A DNA stretch of 13,513 nucleotides from Flavobacteriales bacterium UBA7443 (GTDB lineage: Bacteria; Bacteroidota; Bacteroidia; Flavobacteriales_D; Sanyastnellaceae): contig DLQB01000050.1 of NCBI GenBank assembly GCA_002477505.1, forward strand, positions 1-13,513, given 5' to 3'. Both the position numbers and the translations under genes were made by a program. Below, piece by piece: positions 7,648 through 13,513 of this stretch. The notes below the pieces were generated by a model. The model was given only the letters and a program-made list of their open reading frames with translations. It was not told the DNA's origin and made no database searches. Position 1 is the stretch's first letter. Each line of letters begins with the position of its first letter.

Positions 7648-9063
7648 TCATACCTGCCGCTCCGGTTTCAACAAATCCAGAACCGTTTTTACTGGGGCAA
7701 ACGTTGTGTTTGGCATTTCCACAAACCGGGTGAGCCAATGCGCCATTCCGCCATTCCAAAGTCCCGGACGCTCGAGGATTCGAATGGACTTTCCATTCCA
7801 TGTCTTTTGTGCCGTGAAAAACATTTCCTGATCCGCAAAATCATTTAAGTCATACGCGCCTTCTCCATTCGGCTTTTGAACACTGCAAATCAAATCGACT
7901 GGATTGAAATGCGATCCCTTTCCTTTCATTTCATCCGGGAGCTCTGCTGACTCTACAATTCCCGGTGAGATCCGTCCGTTCGCGTGCTTGACCCAGAATG
8001 GCCCGCCACCGGGCTCTCCTGTATTCGGAACCATTCCTGCCACCCGCAACGGACGGTCCAGGGATAGCAAACATGAAGCTGCATCTGTGGCCTGTTCGTG
8101 GGCCTTTTCATCGAATGCCGATAGCCAATTGATGGCATTTTGAACGGCTTTGGATTGGCCGGACCTCACAGCCGCCATGTGCGCGTTGCGCTCATCCGTG
8201 AGTCGAGCGCACTCTCCCATCAAAATGGCCTGCTCTTCATTTCGCGCAGCCATGCGCGATGCAGGGACGACATTGTCGATGTTTCGCACACAAATAAAAT
8301 CCCCAGCAACCCTGTTGAGGTTCTGCAACAACGCCCCATGTCCGCCCGGACGGAACAACAATCCGCCATGGGACTGGCGCACGAGTTCCTGCTTTTCCAA
8401 ATCCCACGCTACCGTATCGGTGGAGGGATGCTGGACCGAAGTCGTTATGCTTCCATGATTTGTAGCCTCCAGCGTCGACTGGATTTCTTTTTGAAAAGGT
8501 CCTGGAACCGTGAAGTGCAATGCAGCATTGCCCATCAATTGTCGCCATTCCGCGACATGTTCTTGAAAGGAATTTCGCGCGCCTCCTTCTTCCGTTTGAT
8601 GGAAAGGAATCAGCCCTTTTGGCAGTCGGCTCCAGCCTGTCTCTTCGTCCAACATCCACACGGCTGCTTGCGCAGGTCGCTCGGAGACTGGCAAATCCGT
8701 CAACTTTTGTTTTTGATCAATTGACCAAAATGGAAAATGGGGGGCTTCCAATTGCAATTGCGCTTCAACTGCCGCTTCGCGTGGCTCTCCTATTCCTGCA
8801 AACATGCGTGAAGCTGCCCCAGAAGCAGGGACAAATCGCACCCATTTCGCTCCATTCGCCATCGAGCGCGTCAATGCTGCTTTTGCTGTAATCCGCTCCT
8901 CAAGATTCAAAACATCGATTCCATGACCGGCTTCACACGCCGAAACGGCTGCGACGGGTTGACAACCCGAAGCCAATTGTTCGCGTTGGATTTCAACGGA
9001 TTCCAAGGTCCACCCGCGTGACTTTAGGGCATCGGAATCTGCGGCATGTCTGTCTTGATTCAT
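7648..9063 (-). CDS. DUF4301 family protein
   Basis: With the ATG at 9063 the protein has 471 residues and no signal peptide or membrane segment, so it is probably cytoplasmic. It is recognised as DUF4301 by FVPASGAASRMF (77-88), KPNGEGAYDLNDFAD (397-411), PGLWNGGMAHW (433-443) and FAPVKTVLDLL near the end. The family has no assigned function known to me. RPGGHGALLQNLN (238-250), followed by ICVRNIDNVVP (257-267), resembles the PGHG and NxDN motifs of UTP-dependent UDP-sugar pyrophosphorylases, which suggests a nucleotidyltransferase-like fold; this is inference. A GTG at 9078 would add five residues but lies in a TATTTTTA stretch that looks more like promoter. An Hpt-like gene ends 46 bases upstream on the same strand and may be co-transcribed. 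Confidence 0.88.
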   Translation of the reverse strand: MNQDRHAADSDALKSRGWTLESVEIQREQLASGCQPVAAVSACEAGHGIDVLNLEERITAKAALTRSMANGAKWVRFVPASGAASRMFAGIGEPREAAVEAQLQLEAPHFPFWSIDQKQKLTDLPVSERPAQAAVWMLDEETGWSRLPKGLIPFHQTEEGGARNSFQEHVAEWRQLMGNAALHFTVPGPFQKEIQSTLEATNHGSITTSVQHPSTDTVAWDLEKQELVRQSHGGLLFRPGGHGALLQNLNRVAGDFICVRNIDNVVPASRMAARNEEQAILMGECARLTDERNAHMAAVRSGQSKAVQNAINWLSAFDEKAHEQATDAASCLLSLDRPLRVAGMVPNTGEPGGGPFWVKHANGRISPGIVESAELPDEMKGKGSHFNPVDLICSVQKPNGEGAYDLNDFADQEMFFTAQKTWNGKSIRILERPGLWNGGMAHWLTRFVEMPNTTFAPVKTVLDLLKPERQV

Positions 9064-9082
9064 GGGGTAAAAATACACCCCA
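9063..9082. repeat. Inverted repeat at the DUF4301 start codon
   Basis: TGGGGT (9063-9068) and ACCCCA (9077-9082) form an inverted repeat around eight A/T-rich bases and abut the ATG of the DUF4301 gene. In RNA it could fold over the ribosome entry region; it could also be an operator or chance. Confidence 0.4.
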
Positions 9083-9109
9083 CAGCATGGACTACCTCAA
9101 CCTAAATGC

Positions 9110-9433
9110 TCAAGCGTATTCCGCCACAACGCTCCGTAATTTTTCGCAAAGTTGGTCCTTTTCGCGCCGGCTCATGGCGCGGACATTGGCCTCATCCAGT
9201 GCATTCAGCAATTCAATCGACCGATGCTCTTGCATGAGTCGAAAACTGGATATCAATCTGAGGGATGCTCCATATAGTCCGTTCCAATCATCCGCTTGTA
9301 ACTGGGACTCAAATCGATCAATGATCAGCGGTGTATGGACCACAAAATGATCCACTAAATCTGCTACGAGGGAAGAATTCCCTTGCATCATTGAAGATAA
9401 GTGCGCGTGTGTGAGGGCATTGACCATGATCAT
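9110..9433 (-). CDS. Hpt-like small protein lacking the phospho-acceptor His
   Basis: A 107-residue soluble, helical protein. Its pattern follows histidine phosphotransfer (Hpt) domains: LSSMMQGNSSLVADLVDHF (12-30), HTPLIIDRFESQL (33-45), DDWNGLYGASLRLISSFRLM (48-67), then a last helix pair. In active Hpt proteins the third helix reads AHxLKSS(F), with His accepting phosphate. Here the matching stretch is SLRLISSF (57-64), placing Leu58 where the His should be and Ile61 where the following Lys usually sits. It would therefore be unable to relay phosphate and may act as a binding or regulatory module. It lies 46 bases upstream of the DUF4301 gene on the same strand and diverges from galE. Starts at 9433 and 9427 are both possible. 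The fold assignment is by eye. Confidence 0.7.
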   Translation of the reverse strand: MIMVNALTHAHLSSMMQGNSSLVADLVDHFVVHTPLIIDRFESQLQADDWNGLYGASLRLISSFRLMQEHRSIELLNALDEANVRAMSRREKDQLCEKLRSVVAEYA

Positions 9434-9487
9434 TCTACGCTAAAATCGACGCGCGGGTTGCGTCTCCCAATCTTTTCTCATGTGATG

Positions 9488-9495
9488 TAACTTTG
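9488..9495 (+). promoter_or_regulatory. -7 promoter box (TAACTTTG) of galE
   Basis: An exact TAnnTTTG match in the 66-base gap between divergent genes, ending four bases before the galE ATG at 9500. Transcription would begin at about the start codon. The nearest TTG upstream (9458-9460) is 27 bases away, longer than the usual spacing. Confidence 0.55.
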
Positions 9496-9499
9496 GCGC

Positions 9500-10531
9500 A
9501 TGGCGAAACAAAAAGTGGTGGTAACTGGAGGGGCGGGCTACATTGGATCACACACCGTTGTGGCCTTGCATGAAGCTGGCTTCAGTCCCGTTATATTCGA
9601 CAACTTTTCGAATTCAAAACCAGAGGTTCTTGATGGAATCGCACGCATCATTGGAGAAAAACCTCAGATTTTTGAAGTGGATTGCCGGTCCAAAGCGGAG
9701 CTGGCCCAGGCGATTGAGGCTTGCGCTTCTGATGGGCAAATCGCTGGAGTTATTCATTTCGCCGCATTCAAGGCCGTGGGTGAGAGCACGGAAAGACCGT
9801 TGGATTACTTTGACAACAACATCGGATCCACGGTTTCATTGCTCGAAGCAATGACCGCTGCAGGAATCTCTAACCTTGTATTCTCAAGCAGCTGCACAGT
9901 GTACGGACAACCGGATGCAATCCCGGTGGACGAGCAAGCACCCATTTTACCGGCAGAGTCTCCTTATGGCTATACCAAACAAGCGTGTGAAAGGCTGATT
10001 ACAGATGCTTTCAACAGCAGCATGCCCCTTTCCGCTTGCCTGCTGAGGTATTTCAATCCGATTGGAGCCCATCCATCTGCCGCAATCGGAGAATTGCCGT
10101 TGGGCCATCCCAACAACCTCATTCCTTACTTGACACAAGCAACTGCAGGAAAGCGCGGTCCGCTAACGGTATTTGGCAACGATTACCCCACGGAAGATGG
10201 CACATGCATCCGCGACTACATCCACGTGATGGATCTTGCACGAGCCCACGTCGCCTCTATTCATTGGCTGCTGTCCAATCCAGCATCTTGTGAAGCCTTT
10301 AACCTTGGAACGGGCGAAGGAAAGAGCGTCAGTCAAGTCATTGCCGCCTTTGAAAAAGCCAATGGCATCGCAGTTCCTTACTCATTTGGCCCCCGGCGTG
10401 CAGGTGACGTTACGGCTATTTTCGCAAACGCTGGAAAAGCCGAACGCGCATTGGGATGGAAATGCGAATTGAGCTTGGAAGAAGCTTTGCGCGATGCTTG
10501 GAAATGGCAGCAAAAGCTAACCGAAGGCTGA
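9500..10531 (+). CDS. galE: UDP-glucose 4-epimerase
   Basis: GalE interconverts UDP-glucose and UDP-galactose with tightly bound NAD, feeding galactose use and the making of surface polysaccharides; it acts in the cytoplasm. The 343 residues match the family. The Rossmann NAD motif TGGAGYIGSH is at 9-18. FSSSCTVYG (128-136) places the catalytic Ser at 131, and SPYGYTK (154-160) supplies the Tyr156-Lys160 pair. RYFNPIGA (183-190) and the C-terminal PRRAGD (298-303) are also typical. Ile307 sits where E. coli has the bulky Tyr299 and human GALE has Cys307, a site that governs use of N-acetylated sugars, so the sugar range is open. The ATG at 9500 fits the family N-terminus. It ends 13 bases from the convergent PAP2-like gene, with no clear terminator between. 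Confidence 0.96.
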   Translation: MAKQKVVVTGGAGYIGSHTVVALHEAGFSPVIFDNFSNSKPEVLDGIARIIGEKPQIFEVDCRSKAELAQAIEACASDGQIAGVIHFAAFKAVGESTERPLDYFDNNIGSTVSLLEAMTAAGISNLVFSSSCTVYGQPDAIPVDEQAPILPAESPYGYTKQACERLITDAFNSSMPLSACLLRYFNPIGAHPSAAIGELPLGHPNNLIPYLTQATAGKRGPLTVFGNDYPTEDGTCIRDYIHVMDLARAHVASIHWLLSNPASCEAFNLGTGEGKSVSQVIAAFEKANGIAVPYSFGPRRAGDVTAIFANAGKAERALGWKCELSLEEALRDAWKWQQKLTEG

Positions 10532-10544
10532 GCTTTAACGCTAC

Positions 10545-11186
10545 TTAAGCCCCCAATCCGAGCACGACCGAAAGGTAGCAAACCGTGAAGCCAAGCAGGT
10601 AGCCACAGTAAACTTCCACGTGCCGGTGCACCGCCAATTCGATACGGGCAAAACCTACGATTCCCGCGATGAGCAGAAGAATTGCGTTGAGCTCCCAATT
10701 GGGAATCAATTGCAAGGCCTGCAAGCCCATGATGCTCCCCAGCGCTCCGCCCTGCCCTAGCATGTGCATGCTGATTTTGAACCAACACGTAATGACCAGC
10801 GCAATGGCCAATGACGCCATCAAACCCATCCACATGTCCAAATAGACAAATGGAACATACAAGGCTGGGCTCGTAATTAGCAGAATATAGGTGAGCGCGA
10901 AATAGGCCAAAACAATCACAAAAGGCAAGGTGCGTTCTCCGCGGGATCGAATCTCCAAATCACTCAAATGCCCGCGACGGTATAGCAGGTAAAGAGAGAG
11001 CGCTGGGGCCACTGTATTGACCAAAACCACCACCAACATGTACACAAACACGTGCGGCATGGAGTGCAGGTAGCCGTCTGATAAAAACAGCAAAACCAAT
11101 GTCACCGTGGGCATGACAAAAGGGTGAAACACCGTGGACACGAAGCGGGCCCAAAAGGGTAAGGTCTCAACTTTGGCGGTGCTCAT
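10545..11186 (-). CDS. PAP2-like integral membrane protein
   Basis: A 213-residue membrane protein with about six hydrophobic segments (roughly 23-35, 45-70, 88-108, 112-135, 165-180, 190-212). It resembles the phosphatidic acid phosphatase type 2 (PAP2) group of Bacteroidota. KISMHMLGQGG (137-147) stands where the PSGH motif is expected, with His141. RIELAVHRHVEVYCGYLLG (181-199) matches the third motif, with Arg181 and His187. The first motif (KxxxxxxRP) is not clear; RSRGERTLPF (80-89) is the best candidate. A role on lipid phosphates such as undecaprenyl or phosphatidic acid derivatives is possible but unproven. Its ATG overlaps the rpoN stop (ATGA), so it is translationally coupled to rpoN and last in that cluster. 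Confidence 0.8.
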   Translation of the reverse strand: MSTAKVETLPFWARFVSTVFHPFVMPTVTLVLLFLSDGYLHSMPHVFVYMLVVVLVNTVAPALSLYLLYRRGHLSDLEIRSRGERTLPFVIVLAYFALTYILLITSPALYVPFVYLDMWMGLMASLAIALVITCWFKISMHMLGQGGALGSIMGLQALQLIPNWELNAILLLIAGIVGFARIELAVHRHVEVYCGYLLGFTVCYLSVVLGLGA

Positions 11187-12658
11187 CCCAGTTCTTTTCG
11201 CAGACGCGCCACCGGCAATCCGAGCTGTTCCCGGTATTTGGCTACCGTTCGACGGGCGATATTGTACCCCTTATCATTGAGCACCTTGCTCAATTTCTCA
11301 TCGGAGAGCGGCTTGCGCTTGTCCTCAGATTCAATCGCCTCCTCGAGGATTTTTTTCACTTCCCGCGAGCTCACTTCTTCGCCCGTTTCCGTCGTCAAAC
11401 TTTCGCTAAAGAAGGACTTCAATAGAAAGGTTCCGTAAGGCGTCTGAACATACTTGCTGTTGGCGACCCTGGAAACCGTGCTGATGTCCATCTTCACCTC
11501 ATCGGCAATGTCCTTCAAAATCATCGGGCGAAGATCAGTCTCGTCACCGGACATGAAATACGCCTGTTGTCGGTCCACAATGGCTTGCATCGTAATGGTC
11601 AAAGTGCGCTGCCTCTGAACAACCGCATCCACAAACCATTTGGCCGCATCCACTTTCTGCTTGACAAAAGCCAATGCATCCTTCTGTTGCACATTCGTCT
11701 TGGCCCCACTTGCATATGTGGCCATCATCTCCTTGTACATTGGAGAAATTCGCAATTCTGGAGCATTGCGCTGATTCAATTGCAACCGCAATTCGTTGTC
11801 TTCGATGGACAAGAGAAAGTCCGGCACAATCTGCACCGCTGAACCCCGGCTGGATTCCGATCCGGAATTGCCTGGTTTTGGGTTGAGCTGCGTTATTTCA
11901 TCCAAAGCATCCCGCAATGACTCTTCATCTATGTCTAATTTCTTCTGAATGCGGGAATAATGTTTTTTGGAAAATGACTCAAAGTGATGTTCGAGGATTT
12001 CAAGGCCCAACCGCTGGGAAAGGCGGCGAACCAACTTCGAACCTGAATCATTTTCAAATTTTCGGCGCAACTGCAATACCAGGCATTCCTGCAAATTTCG
12101 GGCGCCCACTCCTGCAGGGTCCAATTGTTGAATCACAGCCAGCGCTTCCTCCAGAGCCTCACGCTCCACAGAAATCCCTTCGGTGAAAGCCAAATCATTT
12201 ACGATGCTTTCCAAGTCCCGCCTCAGGTAACCCGCCTCATCCAAATTTCCAATAATGTGCTCAGATAAATACCTGACATCGGGGGAAATGTCCAACAAGC
12301 CCAACTGGTCCCGCAACCGCTCAAAAAAAGTTGCCCCACCCGAAAAAGGAACGGTCTTGTCTTCAATGTCCGCTCCGTGATTTTGAGCACTCAATCGGTA
12401 ATCAGGCGTCTCATCATCCAGGTATTCGTCAAAATCGAATTCATCCAACGCCTCACTCCCCTCGTCATCCGCAACCTCCTTTGCCTCGTCCTCCCATTCT
12501 TCCTTTTCCTGCCCTTCTTCCAACGCTGGGTTGGCCTCCAATTCCTCCTTGATTCTAACCTCCAACTCAGTGGTCGGAAGTTGAAGCAACTTCATCAACT
12601 GAATCTGCTGAGGAGATAGCTTTTGAAGCAGTTTCTGTTGAAGGGACTGTTTGAGCAT
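11183..12658 (-). CDS. rpoN: RNA polymerase sigma-54 factor
   Basis: Sigma-54 directs RNA polymerase to -24/-12 promoters and needs an AAA+ enhancer-binding activator. The 491 residues show all regions. The Gln/Leu-rich activator-responsive region I is at 1-48 (SLQQKLLQKLSPQQIQLMKLLQ). An acidic region II with many Glu and Asp covers about 48-100, and the core-binding domain about 105-300. The helix-turn-helix lies around 381-403 (DIADEVKMDISTVSRV). The RpoN box ARRTVAKYRE (468-477) contacts the -24 element. All are intact, so the factor should work. It starts 12 bases after asnS and overlaps the next gene by four bases. No sigma-54 activator or convincing -24/-12 promoter is seen in this window. 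Confidence 0.98.
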   Translation of the reverse strand: MLKQSLQQKLLQKLSPQQIQLMKLLQLPTTELEVRIKEELEANPALEEGQEKEEWEDEAKEVADDEGSEALDEFDFDEYLDDETPDYRLSAQNHGADIEDKTVPFSGGATFFERLRDQLGLLDISPDVRYLSEHIIGNLDEAGYLRRDLESIVNDLAFTEGISVEREALEEALAVIQQLDPAGVGARNLQECLVLQLRRKFENDSGSKLVRRLSQRLGLEILEHHFESFSKKHYSRIQKKLDIDEESLRDALDEITQLNPKPGNSGSESSRGSAVQIVPDFLLSIEDNELRLQLNQRNAPELRISPMYKEMMATYASGAKTNVQQKDALAFVKQKVDAAKWFVDAVVQRQRTLTITMQAIVDRQQAYFMSGDETDLRPMILKDIADEVKMDISTVSRVANSKYVQTPYGTFLLKSFFSESLTTETGEEVSSREVKKILEEAIESEDKRKPLSDEKLSKVLNDKGYNIARRTVAKYREQLGLPVARLRKELG

Positions 12659-12670
12659 GGCTCGGTTGAA

Positions 12671-13513
12671 TTAAAACGCTGCGTTTTGAGGGGTTCTTGG
12701 AAATGGAATAACGTCTCGGATGTTGGTCATTCCAGTCACATACATTACCAACCTTTCAAAACCCATGCCAAATCCTGCGTGCTTGGCCGATCCAAAACGA
12801 CGTGTATCCAAATACCACCAAACATGTTCTTCGGGAATATTGAATTCGGCGCATTTCTCCTTCAGGCGATCCAAGCGCTCTTCCCGCTGGCTGCCACCAA
12901 TGATCTCGCCGATTCCAGGAACCAAAACATCCATCGCTGCAACGGTTTTCCCATCTTCATTTTGACGCATGTAAAATGCCTTGATGCCTGCTGGGTAGTC
13001 TGTGATAATCACCGGGCCATTGAAGTGCTTCTCGACCAACCAGCGCTCATGTTCACTCTGCAAATCAACTCCCCATTCAACGGGGTACTTGAATTTCTTC
13101 TTCTTGTATGGCTTGGATCGCTGCAAGAGTTCAATTGCTTCTGTGTAAGTCACATGCTGAAAAGGCGCGTCCACAACGGCCTGCAATCGCTCCCGCAAGG
13201 GTGCTTCATGGCGTTGGTCCTGGGGCAGGGATTTTTCGGATTGCGCTTCTCGGTTTTCCAAAAAGGCCAAATCTTCGTCGCACCGATCAAGAACATCCTT
13301 CAAAACGAACTTGAGGCAATTTTCAGCCAAATCCATGTTGTCTTTCAAATCCGCAAAAGCGACCTCTGGCTCAATCATCCAAAACTCCGCTAAGTGCCGA
13401 GAAGTGTTGGAATTCTCTGCCCGGAAGGTGGGCCCGAATGTATAGACTTGGCCCAGCGCCATGGCGCCCAATTCCGCTTCCAATTGTCCGCTCACCGTCA
13501 AGTTTGAGGGCTT
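12671..13513 (-). CDS. asnS: Asparagine-tRNA ligase (partial, C-terminal part)
   Basis: AsnS charges tRNA-Asn with asparagine in the cytoplasm. The frame is open to the right edge, and 280 C-terminal residues are present of the roughly 465 usual, so the N-terminal anticodon-binding domain and the start are missing. What remains is the class II catalytic domain. LTVSGQLEAELGAMALG is near the start. Motif 2, FRAENSNTSRHLAEFWMIEPE, binds ATP and Asn. Motif 3, GFGMGFERLVMYVTGM, is followed by IRDVIPFPRTP close to the end. Having AsnS suggests direct charging of tRNA-Asn rather than only the indirect amidation route. rpoN follows after 12 bases, so the two are probably one operon with the promoter beyond the window. 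Confidence 0.98.
   Translation of the reverse strand, partial: KPSNLTVSGQLEAELGAMALGQVYTFGPTFRAENSNTSRHLAEFWMIEPEVAFADLKDNMDLAENCLKFVLKDVLDRCDEDLAFLENREAQSEKSLPQDQRHEAPLRERLQAVVDAPFQHVTYTEAIELLQRSKPYKKKKFKYPVEWGVDLQSEHERWLVEKHFNGPVIITDYPAGIKAFYMRQNEDGKTVAAMDVLVPGIGEIIGGSQREERLDRLKEKCAEFNIPEEHVWWYLDTRRFGSAKHAGFGMGFERLVMYVTGMTNIRDVIPFPRTPQNAAF

Noticed and set aside
8140..8724. Plus-strand open frame (194 codons) inside the DUF4301 gene
   Set aside because: It is antisense to the conserved DUF4301 frame, is rich in Arg and Ser as shadow frames often are, and has no family pattern.
9076..9078. GTG as the start of the DUF4301 protein
   Set aside because: It adds only five residues (MYFYP) outside the family pattern and lies in a TATTTTTA stretch; the ATG at 9063 is preferred.
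10513..10536. Possible hairpin AAAGCT-N12-AGCTTT between galE and the PAP2-like gene
   Set aside because: Only six pairs with a 12-base loop, mostly inside the galE coding end and with no T run; too weak to call a terminator.
12623..13393. Long plus-strand open frame (256 codons) over asnS
   Set aside because: It lies antisense to an unmistakable asnS with all class II motifs; its translation has no recognisable domain.

Overview
The window looks like chromosomal DNA from a member of the Bacteroidota, most likely the Flavobacteriales; family and species cannot be fixed from sequence alone. Four signs point this way. There is a fused LpxC-FabZ protein. There is a secreted protein with a C-terminal type IX secretion (T9SS) sorting domain. 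There is a surface protein with the cysteine motif GCMDSAACNY...DDGSC that is common in this phylum. Promoter-like TAnnTTTG boxes, the -7 element of the Bacteroidota primary sigma factor, sit directly before four genes. I see no prophage, transposon, CRISPR array or other sign of recent transfer.

Layout from left to right. Positions 1-1172 (minus) hold the start of a large secreted repeat protein that runs off the left edge. A tRNA-Phe with its own promoter box and terminator follows at 1423-1530. Next is a plus-strand cluster: aroB, lpxD, lpxC/fabZ, lpxA and a small ABC ATPase (1599-6583), closed by a probable terminator. It supplies three of the early lipid A enzymes (LpxA, LpxC, LpxD), the FabZ dehydratase that competes for the same 3-hydroxyacyl-ACP pool, and one shikimate-pathway step. 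A separate T9SS-secreted protein gene (6715-7572) ends at a strong bidirectional terminator.

The right half starts with two minus-strand genes: a DUF4301 protein (7648-9063), preceded by a small protein resembling a histidine phosphotransfer (Hpt) domain that lacks the histidine (9110-9433). Divergent from them is galE (9500-10531). It meets tail to tail a minus-strand cluster asnS - rpoN - PAP2-like membrane protein (13513 down to 10545). asnS runs off the right edge.

The least ordinary items are: the DUF4301 protein, whose motifs resemble those of UDP-sugar pyrophosphorylases; the Hpt-like protein without a phosphorylatable His; the -7 boxes placed exactly four bases before the lpxD and galE start codons, suggesting leaderless mRNAs; and the solitary ABC ATPase with altered Q- and H-loops at the end of the lipid A cluster. 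I found no clear candidate for a wholly new multi-gene system.
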